From assembly GCA_032158125.1 (NCBI GenBank), contig JASKOT010000002.1, positions 372,001 to 436,000 of the forward strand: DNA of 64,000 nucleotides, given 5' to 3'. Source of the stretch: Papiliotrema nemorosa (lineage: Eukaryota; Basidiomycota; Tremellomycetes; Tremellales; Rhynchogastremaceae). The notes below the pieces were generated by a model. It was not told the DNA's origin, did not search any database, and worked only from the letters and a program-made list of their open reading frames with translations. Below are positions 22,661 through 33,548 of the stretch, in pieces. Positions within the stretch are counted from its first letter, which is position 1; each line of letters begins with the position of its first letter. The position numbers were made by a program, and so were the translations under genes.

Positions 22661-24489
22661 GATCGATACGAGTGCTGGTGGAGGCCTGCTTGACGTGTAC
22701 GGGTCAACAAAGAGAGGACTAGAGTGAGAATAGCGAGGTGAAGCTGTCTCCGAAGATGCAGCGGGCCGTCTAGCAGGAACGGAGGGGAAGGGAGAGGGGA
22801 TCAGCCGGAAAGTGGCGCCCCGGATATTCAGCCGGGTAACTCGTGGCAAACAAATCACTCCCATTATGGGCCTATTACGAATATGACACGTTGCGTTTTG
22901 GCCCCGGAGTCGAGTGAGCTCCTGACCATTCGAGTAAGGGATGTACTACAATCGCTAAACCACAAGTGGGCATCACGACACTCATGACTGAAAGAGCGGC
23001 CGGCGATCCTCGAGACATGTGAACAGTCGCTGGCAAGACATAGTCATTGCAGCATGCATCCAGTGAAATGCTGGCATAGGCCACTGAGCGTGTAGTACCT
23101 CATACAGCCTTAGGCAACGGCGACGGGGATGTACACATCGACGACCACAACGATTTACATCTCGCCAAAATGTATCATCAGCGCCGAATCTCTGCCTGCC
23201 GGGACCTGGGAGCACCTTATGAAGATCCTGACTGTTTCAGGTCTGTACTTATTGGTCCTCGTCACCTCGATGCAACTTACTGGAGACCCATTGGGAGTAT
23301 CAATAATGACCATATTCGATGTGTTCTCTTGACACGCCGGCACGGAACGAGTTAGCTCTAAGAGAACTCTTGAACCAACAAGCAATATCTGAATTCGCCA
23401 TTCCGATCGGCCGACCGTGCCGTGATGTTCTCGCTTCGATTGTCGTACGTGAGACTACGGATCAAGGGCACTTTGAAGCTTGGTCGCACAAGGTCAGGTA
23501 GAAAGTGCTTCTCTTAATACCTTGCTCATAGCGTACCGCCAATCTCAAAGGAGCCGGCTCAGGAGGCAGATCTTGTGAATGAGGTGATGTTTGTCAGAGT
23601 CGGAAGAGTAGAGGACACGTCTCGATCGCAGGAAGCTTTCGTGATGCTGCTCGACTCCTGGACGATTCATTATACTCGCTGGTGTAGCCTTTGGCCATCA
23701 CCTGTGGGTCGAGCTTCTGCTATCCACATCTCTGTGTCGACGAAATCGTCCCTCATCCTCTCATGATCGCCGGTGTACTGTTGACTGCCGCTTCTCCAAG
23801 CATGATCCTCGCAAGTCGTGAGCTTAAGTTACATCGTGTCTGTCAATGCGCAATGATCCATGATGACTGGGATTCATGATGAAGGCTAAGATGCCACGTT
23901 GGGATCCGATAGATCAGCTCACATTGCCGATCAGCCGATCGAGCAATTGACTCTCTTGCTTCGGTTGCAAATGACCTGATAATGGGCGAGCTCGTGCGAA
24001 GATGCAATACGCGTACAGCTCCGGGTGTCTCGAACATCTCGAGCATGTGATGAATGCCCAACGCGTGAATCGTTATCAATCGAGAAAACAAGATCCGCGT
24101 CATTTGCAGAGGTTGGTGGCAAAGGGCCGCGGGATACGAGTGACTCGCCAGTATCGGTGTTAATGAATACATCGGTTTTAAGGACATGATCCACCCTCTC
24201 GCCACCCATTCTCCCTCTCTGGCATCGGTGTTTCCTATACTCCCGCAAGTGGCACTTTTTCCCACCCCTTCCCCTCTCGCTGCCTCGCTGCTTCGCCTGG
24301 CAGGAATTCGACAAATCTCATACACCCTCGAAGCTTTGGTTGTACTCCTCTTATAACACTCAAAACAGGACCCTCAAGGTGCGTCGACACACGCTCGAAA
24401 GCGACATTTCAGCTGACCTAGTGTCTATCTTCCGCTTTCTATCGCTGCATCGAATCTTCCCAATCTTCTGAATCTACTTCCAACAACAG
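22661..24489. other. 1.8-kb intergenic region with eL/uL13 5' leader at its right end
   Basis: No gene could be assembled. Opposing open frames at 23129-23501 and 23843-24325 have no domain; a minus-strand GTAAGT at about 23273 could be a donor, but no partner exon was found. At the right end, the uL13 leader contains a likely intron: GGACCCTCAAG followed by GTGCGT near 24380 and a CTGACCTAG acceptor near 24421. A TATA-like TTATAAC sits near 24353. Confidence 0.45.
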
Positions 24490-25480
24490 ATGTCCTTCTC
24501 TACTCAACCGGTCGTCATTGACGGAAAGGGACACCTCCTCGGTCGTCTCGCCTCGATTGTCTCGAAGCAGGTTAGTTGGTCATCCTTTTGGCATAAGAGC
24601 TGGGTAGACTTGGAGAAGGTCAAGGCGTCGGAAGATTCATGGCAGGGGAGATGAGGTGGTGCTGTTGATGGGGCAACAAAAGGCAGCCGGGTACTTCGGT
24701 CACAAGAAGGCCAAAAGCTGTCGCAGAGGCGGACTGCGATTTTTTTGTTCATGGAGTTAAAGGAGGAATGGCTTTGTGGACGGCTCGAGATATACCACCC
24801 GCTGAATCACGCGCTGACCTAGTTTTTCCCTTCTTCCTCTACCGCCATCCGTCCTATTACTCTTCCCACAACAGATCCTGAGCGGCCAAAAGGTCACTGT
24901 CGTTCGATGTGAGGAGATCAACGTCTCCGGATCATTCTTCCGAAACAAGCTCAAGTACCACGCCTACCTCCACAGTCAGTAGACATCGCACAGCCAGCTG
25001 CAGGCAGCTGACAGTCAGAGCGACACATTGTCAACCCCACCCGAGCTGGTCCATTCCACTTCCGAGCCCCCTCTAGGATCCTGTACAAGGCCATCCGAGG
25101 AATGGTTCCCCACAAGACTGCCCGAGGTGCCGCCGCCTTGAAACGACTTGAACTCTTCGAGGGTGTCCCACCAGCACAGGACAAGGTCAAGCGAGTCGTT
25201 GTCCCTGCCGCTCTCCGAGTCTTGCGACTCAAGCCTGGACGAAAATACTGCACCTTGAAGCGAATCTCGCACGAGGTCGGATGGGGTTACAAGGATGTCG
25301 TCGACAGACTCGAGGAGAAGAGAAAGGTCAAGGGTCAGGCTTACCACGAGCGAAAGGTCAGCCTGCGCCCCTTTCCGTGTGACACTCGTGCTAACGTCGC
25401 AGCAAGCCGCCCTCAAGATCCGAGCCAAGGCCGACGCTTCGGTCCCCAAGAACGAGCTCCTTACCCAGTACGGTTACTAG
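24490..25480 (+). CDS. RPL16: 60S ribosomal protein uL13 (L13a/L16)
   Basis: Four exons give [100 protein letters not shown] and end NELLTQYGY. This is a complete uL13 of about 200 residues. The first intron (about 24571-24874) is roughly 300 nt, far longer than the window's norm, and comes after SIVSKQ; the others are short. Strong codon bias. Role: large ribosomal subunit protein. The long first intron may hold extra information (see finding). Confidence 0.95.
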
Positions 25481-25792
25481 ACATGTCGGGTGTACTCGTG
25501 TATGGATATAGGGATGCATGACGATTTTCACAGAGAGGATGTTTTGACATCGCAGCTGCTTGTCATTTCCAAGTTCAGCCATACCGAAAGGGAATACCAA
25601 GGAGATTACCTCAGTGCCTTTGGCATCATCCCCTTTCACTTGAAGATCGTCATGATGCGCGGTAGTAAAGCTCGTCAGGCTGATCCTTTGTTCACCGCCG
25701 TGCTGTTTTACTCACATTGTTCTCACGCCAGCTGGACTCTTTTGACAATTCAAGTTGTACCTCTGCGAAGATTTCATTACGACCATTCCGAG
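25481..25792. other. Intergenic; uL13 3' region and upstream of next gene
   Basis: Open frame across 25490-25858 lacks support and overlaps the start of the next model. No RNA gene or repeat noted. Confidence 0.45.
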
Positions 25793-27330
25793 GATGAACG
25801 TCATCAACGTAACTGTGAGCCGCCACGCGGAGAACCATGCTCAACAGGTTGCAGATAGACGACACGTCTCCCCAGATCCGCTACCAAGGCACTAGAGAAC
25901 CGTGGTCGGCGGTACAGAATGCCGGTTGGTACTGGCACAAAGACGCTGCTGATCGTCAGACCCACTGACTAACCGCTACTACCTAGAAACATTCTACAGT
26001 TCCCGTTTTGCCGCAAGTCTCCATCATGAAGCTCCAGCTCACCTGACAGAATGATTCCGCGACATTCACCTTTCGGGCAGACAACGTAACCATTCTCGGT
26101 GCCAAGCGACAAAACCACGGGCTCTACACCGGTGCGTATGCACATAGTACCCCGCTGAAGCTAGTCACCCTAGACGGACAGGAAGGATTCCCGTACAATG
26201 GGCAAGATGAAGACGGGCTTCTCCTGCAAGAGCTATACTCTGCGCAAGGTCTCAATACGCAGAAAGATCACACGGTGGTGAGCGACTTCTTCAATTGGCG
26301 CTCACCCCAGATCGTACGGAATAGGGCAGACCTGACTTCCCCGGCGCTTCCGGTCGGTGACGGGTGGCTGGACATTGATCTCGTCATCCTCTCCTCCTCC
26401 TTGTAGGTCTAGGTCGAGGCGTGACTGATGTCAGCCCCGACAAAGTCCAGACGATCACCTTGGACGACACCGATCCAGCGTTTACCTATTCTGCAGGCTG
26501 GTCCTCTGACATTGCGAATGGCCAAGCGCGGTTCAACGATACTGCGACCAGCACAATCACAGCAAGATCAGCGGTAGAATTCCGCTTCACGGGCCAGAGC
26601 GTGCAAGTTTTTGGAAGTCTCAATGTGGACCATGGAAGCTATGCCGTCTCGTTCGTGCATCATGTGGCGTGAGCTGACGGCAGTCTGGATGGGGGCGAAG
26701 CGATGAATCTCAACGGATCATTCTACCAGTATACGCCGGGCGTTTCTCGTGAGTTGTTATAGACCAACACGGTTGACAGCAGTCTATGCCGCGATGGGTT
26801 TGGCGCAGGGCGACCACACATTACGCTTCGTTAACACTGGCGGTGGGAATGGATCCACCTTTGACATTGACTATGCCGTTGTCAATTCAACTACCCCACT
26901 GATATCGAGCTCTGCTCCTCTACCATCTTCAACGTCATCGAACCTGATCTCTCTTGCGCCGACGACAAGCTCCCCAGTCACTACAGTACAGTCATCCTCC
27001 CTCTCCTCAACTACAACTTCTGCTACAACGAAAGAGTCAGATCGCACTGGGGTGATCATCGGCGGTATACTGGGCGGTCTCATTGGTCTAGCGGTGATAA
27101 TTTTCGCCCTGTCGCTCTACGTGACCAAGATACGCCAGCGGCAAAGGGCAGAGAGGGAAAGACGCATGATGTCGCAAATGTACATCAATGCCGGCGTTTC
27201 CGTCTTCCCCTCCAAAGATGGAGATACCGATAGAACAAGTTTTTCCGATGGGGAGAGTACGATATGGGTGAGCGATAGGTCTACTGTCCGTACTTCCATC
27301 ATGCTCCCTGCCTCGTCTGTTTCTAGGTGA
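25793..27330 (+). CDS. Single-pass membrane protein with two sandwich-like extracellular domains
   Basis: The model begins MNVINVT and splices at 25816 into IDDTSPQIRYQGTREPW. A first beta-rich unit (SATFTFRADNVTILGAKRQN, VTLDGQEGFPYNGQDED) is followed by a second, similar one: TITLDDTDPAFTYSAGWSSD, FRFTGQSVQVFGSLNVDHGS, then QGDHTLRFVNTGGG and STFDIDYAVVN. Next come a Ser/Thr-rich stalk, a Gly-rich transmembrane helix (GVIIGGILGGLIGLAVIIFA), a basic stop-transfer and a cytoplasmic tail with MSQMYINAG. This architecture is a large, uncharacterised basidiomycete surface family, perhaps glycan-binding. No signal peptide is visible. One exon join near 25960-26050 could not be made in frame, so the first unit may be mis-modelled or broken there. 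Confidence 0.72.
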
Positions 27331-27548
27331 TGCATTTGGCCGGTCAGCTATTCTGGTATGTCGGGGATGGTCGGAAGCGGGGCTCCGTTGATGATGTTGT
27401 TTCAGCATACCGATTTCCTTCTGCTTCTCTCATCTACATTACACTGCGGCAGTGTCTCGCTCAAGCCGATACGACCAGGAGACCTGAGTGATTCAGGTAG
27501 CTCTCCCCTCTGGTTCCTCGTCTGAGCTGCCAAATCCGACGCTTCAAC

Positions 27549-28739
27549 ATGCTGGAGCACATTTACATCTGCAGACATGGCTTCCGGTCCGTATCGCATT
27601 CCCGGTTACCATTCCCCTTCCGCTAACAGACAGATCCAACTGGATAGACCCGACTATAAAGACTGGACCCACTGGGATGAATCGGGATCCACCGGTATGT
27701 CGTCGAGTGGGACTTCACTGAATGTAGCTCGCGTCGTACGGGACAGAGCAGGCGGACTTGCTCGCTGGATTCTTGACAGATCCCAAGGCTCTGGCCCCTT
27801 ACCCCTTGCCCCAACGTGTCTTTTCCAGTCCATTCTATCGCTGCATCCAAACAGCCCTGCCCACTTTTCAAGCTCTCAGGTCTAGTAGCTCGGCGGGAAA
27901 AGGGATCATGCTGGAACATGGAGTTCAAGAATGGTAAGCCTGCCTTCGTCTCTCGTTCAACGATAGGTACTCGCCTGTCAACCCCGACACTGGTCTGCAC
28001 CCACGGCCTTCCGATCCCGCCCACCTTGCACCTCTTTTCCCGCCCAACACTATTGACGAGGACTACACCTCGACCTTTTTCCCTTCGAGAAGAGGGGAAA
28101 ACATGAAACAACTGCAAGACCGCGCAGACCATTTCATCGAAGCATGGACAAGTCGCGTAGAGGAGATGGGATTGACCACAGTGGTCATCTTCGCTCATGC
28201 TGCCAGCGTGATCGCCCTCGGCCGAGCGGTGAGTTTTGACCCAAGTCGAGCTGATTTTAGTTAACGGGCGACAAATCGCTCGAGGTCCTGGCGGGATGCG
28301 CCTCTACCTCGTTATACAAGCGGAAACCAACGAGCTCGAGTGAAGCATCCCCATTGACTATCACGGGCGCCACTGACGGCATCATACGGACGTTCTCCTC
28401 TGAACCCAAAGGAGGATCAAACATCCCGTGCGGCGTAGGAGAATGGAAGGCGGTTTACACCGGTCGAGCGGATTACCTTCCCAACGGACTAGAGCGAGAT
28501 TGGTCACTACGTGACGCTGTGGTAGTCGACGGAGAAGTTATCTCGGTAAGTGAACAGCGTGAATCAGACTAATCACCCAGGATGACGGGGATAGGATACC
28601 CCATCCGCCAGAGGACCAGATTCCCAACGGCTTCTCCCCTGGAATGGACCGATATCTCCGCCGGGGCCTGCCCCCACCAAATACATGGATCAAGGAGCTT
28701 CATGCGCAGAAACCGGTCGAAGTCGAATCCAAAATGTAA
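27549..28739 (+). CDS. Histidine phosphatase superfamily protein (phosphoglycerate-mutase fold)
   Basis: Six exons splice cleanly. The start MLEHIYICRHGFRSNWIDP contains the catalytic RHG motif; PTGMNRDPPLASYGTEQADL and SSPFYRCIQTA follow, as in branch-1 histidine phosphatases, and the second catalytic His lies in VVIFAHAASVIALGRA. The layout (RHGFR plus DPPLA and the late FAHAAS) resembles the fungal proteins related to yeast YNL108C and the TFIIIC subunit Tfc7, so a transcription-factor role or a small-molecule phosphatase are both possible. The C-terminal part (IRTFSSEPKGGS to KPVEVESKM) is specific. The reaction, if any, would go through a phosphohistidine. Confidence 0.85.
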
Positions 28740-30105
28740 CAGGGGTCCCTCTCGTCGGTCTATTCCTCTCGGCCGTTTTGGTCTTCCCTGGTGCGACAGT
28801 GCCCTGACATCTACAACGCCCTGTGATGCTATGATTCTTGCTGGGTGACCAAGGATACGAGAGGAGCAAATAAAGATTTGACACAGTCACAAGTCGATGG
28901 ACATTTACCCGCTGATGCTGATCGTCCGAATCACTTCGTCTATCAGAAGACTGCAAGCACCACTGGCGGAAAATCACGCTCTTTCTCGCTAAAGGTGCTC
29001 TTAGTAAAATCGATCTCACTGGAGTGAACGACGCTTTAGAATCGACGCAATGACCGTGGCCTTGTACAACAGTCAGCTTGGCTGGATTGCAGTGGCGGGT
29101 CGCAGGGCTTCATCGAGCAGAAGGAGGGTATCGAGGGTGGTTTCAAGAACGCGGAACCAATACAAGTGAGACGTATTTGGGATCCCTGCCTCACTTTCGC
29201 GATTCTCACCGCATCGAATCGTGTTTCCGCTCCTTGAAACGTGCTGTATCAAACTGATCAGGAGGAAGGGAGAAGAGAGCTTCCTTTACTCTACTCCGTG
29301 ATCATCGGCTGGTACAAAGTTTCGCCATAGCAGCACACTTCCACAGACTCCAACCGACAAAGTGTGTTTCCCTCCTATCCCTCCATCATCAGCTACTTGT
29401 TACTCGTGCCATTCACCTTGTCTTGAGATCAGCAAGACCCAGCCACCTTCCGTATGTCACTCACTGCACTCACCCAGTCTACGACAGCCATATCTAAGAA
29501 GTGCTCATCGCTCTCGGGACTCGAAATCATTTACCAGCCAATCACTCGTTGTCCGTCGCTCTACTAACGAACATGGGCTTGAGAGTATCGAATTCACGCA
29601 GAGTTTCGCAAAAGGGAAGCCGAAATGCTTGAACTTGCTCAATCATCTCGAGAGCTCACTCACCCCAGAAACAAGCTTCAACATGAGCTCGATCAGCAAA
29701 GGCTCGACCAAGGCTGAGATCTCGGCCATGCCCACAGCGGTCAAAATTGCGGCTGGCGCAGGACAGACATGGCCGCACCTGGCGGACGGCGAGTGTAAGG
29801 ACGCGGCGTCGTCAGTGGTCTGAGAACAGCTTTAGCATTACGTTGCCGGCTCGGTACTTCACACATTTCTCGTCAAATACTGCAGGAGTGGCAGCCTTAG
29901 AATGAGGAGAATGAGTATTGCGCGATCTGGCAACCTCACACGAACGAGTAGTATATGACATGCATGTCGACGTCTGTGAAACAGACTAAACGATTCTCAA
30001 AACCCTGTTGCCTCGTTGCAGCGTCCCGTTCACTCATTTCGCAGCTATACAAGGACCCTTGCCGAATCGAGGGTCATTCTGTCCGTCAGTTCAGGCATCA
30101 TCGAG
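28740..30105. other. 1.4-kb region without a firm gene
   Basis: A possible small plus-strand gene lies at 29453-29823: ATG 29453, a candidate donor near 29497, a perfect TACTAAC branch site at about 29565 and acceptor GAG near 29584, leading to frames ending at 29669 or 29823. The reading frame could not be decided, so no CDS is called. Elsewhere no ORF, RNA or repeat is supported. Confidence 0.4.
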
Positions 30106-30321
30106 CTATTGTCGCCACACCTTGGGTCGCCCAGAGCGGATCTTGGATGCAGGGGGAATGTTTGGATCTTCAGGAGCCTTGTCCTCTGCCTGAGCAAATG
30201 CTCGGTGGGCCTGCAGTTCCCAGATGAGGCACTGGATGAACGTGTCGATTTCCGAGGCTGAAATGTTATCAGGAAGAGTAGTCATCAGGTGGTGCAAGGT
30301 GGTCGTGGTGCTCATGCTCAT
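30106..30321 (-). CDS. Small unknown protein (71 residues)
   Basis: Single-exon frame from ATG 30321: MSMSTTTTLHHLMTTLPDNI, a central helix (EIDTFIQCLIWELQAHRAFA) and a polar, basic end KIRSGRPKVWRQ. Third codon positions are mostly C or G, like the accepted genes and unlike shadow frames. A TATA-like TATATAATG lies about 70 bases upstream on the minus strand (30391-30399). No known family recognised; no signal peptide. It may be a conserved small nuclear or cytosolic protein or a subunit of a complex. Confidence 0.5.
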   Translation of the reverse strand: MSMSTTTTLHHLMTTLPDNISASEIDTFIQCLIWELQAHRAFAQAEDKAPEDPNIPPASKIRSGRPKVWRQ

Positions 30322-31235
30322 GGTGATTGTGCCGTCGTGGTTATGAGAGGTAAAATAAGAATGAAGAGTGGCAAGACGTGGGACTATCATTATATAAGAA
30401 GAACACGTTGCCGAGCCGTCCTTTCATCTGTATGCCTTGGCCAAGAGGCTCTGTGTGGTGTAGGACAAGGGGAAAGGAAATCTGGTGTGACGTGTGTCAT
30501 GGACTGCCCAGGGGAAGTCGACCGCTTTGCAAGATTCCGCCACGCTAGAAAGGCTCGACGGCGCGGACTCCTTGGCTGAATGATTTCCAGCAAGGATCTC
30601 GACGTGCATGGGAGGCATTGCGCAGGAATCACAACTGTCCCAGTTGGTGGCCAGCATACGGCCATATCCGCCGGGTGCTTCAGGCGTGTCTTCCAGATCG
30701 ACGCGTATCCGGCGCCATACCGAGCGCTCGATCATGCATCGAGATGTAACAGCCGGCATGGACGTGTCCATCATTCAGATGGCCATGTGAAAGTCGATGT
30801 TGCGCAGTACCAGAGCCGAAGTACACTTGCGGTCGCTTTCCACTTCGCGTATATATGGCTTGTGGGAATCTAAGGTTTTGGGCGGATTGGGGGAGGTTAA
30901 GGGGGGGGGGGGAGGAGGCTTTGACACGCGTCTACATTCGGACTTATTCCACCCTTTGCACCCAATTCCTCCTCGACCGAACCCTGCCTTCACCTTCTCA
31001 TGACTCTGGTCTCGAGTAAGCACGTTACCCTCCGCAGTATCGACGACGACAACGACCGTCTTTGATAGCAGGACAAGGGTACATTCCAACTCACGGCTCA
31101 AAATCACCAACATATCACTCGACGTCAGATAACGAGACTTTTTGCAACACAACGTTCTACTTGATCCTCACCCTTGCCCTCTGATACCCAAGACCTCGTC
31201 AGCGCCTTTCATTGCTGAAGCTCCGGGTGCGGCAC
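30322..31235. other. Divergent intergenic region with poly-G tract
   Basis: Upstream sequence for the small minus-strand gene (ATG 30321) and the plus-strand carrier gene (ATG 31236). Holds a run of 12 G (30901-30912) followed by GAGGAGG, a TATA-like TATATAAG at 30391-30399 serving the minus strand, and a TATATGG at about 30850. Open frames across 30390-30873 on both strands are overlapping shadows. Confidence 0.5.
30901..30912. repeat. Homopolymeric G12 tract
   Basis: Twelve consecutive G on the plus strand within the divergent promoter region, directly followed by AGGAGG. Such tracts disfavour nucleosomes and can vary in length. Confidence 0.9.
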
Positions 31236-33224
31236 ATGTCGACAGGGGTAGCTTCTTATAACCCACAATCGCCCACACCGCATTCACCTCCACGTACCCC
31301 TACCTCGCCGACCTCGTTCTTCCCCACAGCATCTCATCAAAGCACTATCCCCCTCGACACACCGGCAACCACACCCGACTCTCATCTCCCCATCTACCCT
31401 TCTATCAACCTATCTCAATCAAGACGCAACTCTGAGCGATCCGTCCTATCCGGCATGGGAATCACCTTTCCACCCGAATCAAACCCCTTACCCGAGGAGC
31501 TCAGCGAAGGCGCAACGACCAAGTCGGGAGGCAGTATAGAACTCGCCAAGAGCGCATCAGAGGGGCCTCACGAAACCGCACCCTCCATGGCACCTACGTG
31601 GTCTAATGGAGGAGTCTACGCTCAACCCGGCTTTGCGCAAAATCCCACACGTTCCCACTCGCCTGCTCAATTCGACGCCCAGAATGGCTTTGCCTCGTCA
31701 TCCTCCTACCGAGCAGGAGCGGGACTGGAGCACAGGGACAGAGTGACTTCACCTACCAAGCCTGAATTTGACGCAGGGAGCAACGAGCAACTCCCCTCAC
31801 TCAACCTCGATACGTCTGGCGTTCCGGGTGCTCTACTCGAGTCAAACAGCAGCCCACTATGGTCGCCCGCCATTGACGGGAAAAAGGAACCCTCGATTCG
31901 ACCCCCTCCCTATGATCCCAACGCTTACGCTCATCCAGGCGCGAAGAATCGATCTAGATCACCCTACCCTGCCGCCGGCTTCGCCAATGAGAAGTCCGAC
32001 GGAGGCCATCCATTGACTTCCCAGGCGTACAACCACCCAACGACAAGGGAGAACACTACGAAAGAAGGCTTCTACGACTCTGCCGCGTACTGGTTGTGTC
32101 TGTACTTCTTCTTCAATCTCGGTCTGACCCTGTTCAACAAGATTGTCCTCGTCAGCTTCCCTTTTCCCTACGTGAGTGATCAATAAGATATGCGCTCACC
32201 ACAGACTCTTACTGGACTACACGCATTGAGTGGTTGTGCTGGGACTTACTTGGCTCTAGAACAAGGCGCCTTTGTAAGTCATATCTGCTACGCCGCTGAC
32301 CCCAGGTACCGGCCAGATTGACCCAGAGAGAGAGCTTGATCCTGGGAGCATTCTCAATTCTCTACACCATCAATATTGCTGTTAGCAACATATCTCTACA
32401 ACTCGTCACGGTCCCGTTCCACCAAGTGGTCCGAGCTTCTACCCCACTGTTCACCATCATCATCTCTTCCGTCATCCTCCGCACGAGGTTCTCCCTTATG
32501 AAGCTTGTATCCCTGTTGCCGGTGGTCGCTGGAGTAGGCTTTGCGTGAGTAATCTGACCCCGCCGAGCTGATGGCAGCACCTATGGAGACTACTACTTTA
32601 CCGCGTGGGGACTGATCTTAACCCTTCTCGGTACCTTCCTCGCCGCGCTCAAGACTGTTATTACAAACTTGATCCAGACGGGAAGTGGACAACGCTTGAA
32701 ATTGGTCAGTACAGCACCTGGGCTCGAGCTGATCTCCAGCACCCTCTGGACCTCTTGATGCGAATGTCTCCATTGGCATTCATCCAATGCGTTGTGTACG
32801 GCTGGTACACTGGCGAGCTTGACCGAGTGCGACGATACGGTGCCACTCAAATGACACGAGGCAAAGCTATCGCTCTACTCGTCAACGGTGTCATCGCTTG
32901 CGGATTGAATATTGTCTCGTTTACCGCAAACAAAAAGGCCGGAGCATTGACCATGACCGTGTCCGCCAAGTGAGTTCCCATTCAGAGGACTTGTCCCCCG
33001 CTTACATTTCAGCTGCAAGCAGGTACTTACCATTGCCTTGGCGGTTCTCATGTTTGACCTACACATCTCGCCCACAAACGGCATAGGGATCCTCTTGACC
33101 CTCATTGGAGGGGTAAGTACATATGTACTCATATCTGCGCCTTGCTAATGTTCAGGGCTGGTACGGCTATGTCGAGTACACGGAGAAGCAAAAGAAGAGT
33201 ATGAAATTGGTGGATCGATCATGA
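31236..33224 (+). CDS. Triose-phosphate-translocator-family (TPT/SLC35) membrane carrier
   Basis: Long Ser/Pro-rich cytosolic N-terminus (about 270 residues from ATG 31236), then the TPT domain: AAYWLCLYFFFNLGLTLFNK, FPYTLTGLHALSGC, LYTINIAVSNISLQLVTVPF, HQVVRASTPLFTIIISSVIL, GLILTLLGTFLAALKTVITN, LNIVSFTANKKAGALTMTVS and the final GWYGYVEYTEKQKK. The K/R near SFTAN and the VRASTP segment are family hallmarks. These proteins exchange nucleotide-sugars or phosphorylated sugars across Golgi or ER membranes; the substrate is not readable. About ten membrane helices are spread over at least six exons with short introns. The extended N-terminus is much longer than in most carriers and looks disordered, possibly regulatory. 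Confidence 0.88.
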
Positions 33225-33548
33225 TCCCACCAGCATCCGCACAATTAGGGGACATAGCTTATCATCATCACAAGAGATACTTCCGGATTTTAGATGCATT
33301 ACCACAAAACTATCATAGATCACATCGTCACCGGCTCCAGCCTGTCTCCTTGTATGTCGTCCAACTCACTATATACAACAGATCTTGTCGCCTGAATTCT
33401 GCTATCTCGATACGCCCCTCGTCGAGAGCCATTTCAGCAGGCAGGAGAAGCTGTCTATCAGCATAGCGTCGCAGTCATATCATCCACACTCACACAGTGG
33501 AATTTTAACGGTTGTCTGCGAATTAGCACAGTCCTGCTTGGAAAATCC
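33225..33548. other. Convergent 3' regions
   Basis: Between the stop codons of the carrier gene (plus) and the serine dehydratase gene (minus). No additional gene or repeat seen. Confidence 0.5.

Noticed and set aside
23129..23501. Opposing small frames, including one on the minus strand with a GTAAGT donor
   Set aside because: No partner exon, domain or promoter context; kept as intergenic.
29453..29823. Possible two-exon small gene with a TACTAAC branch site
   Set aside because: Two different frames after the acceptor are equally possible and neither gives a recognised protein, so no CDS is called.
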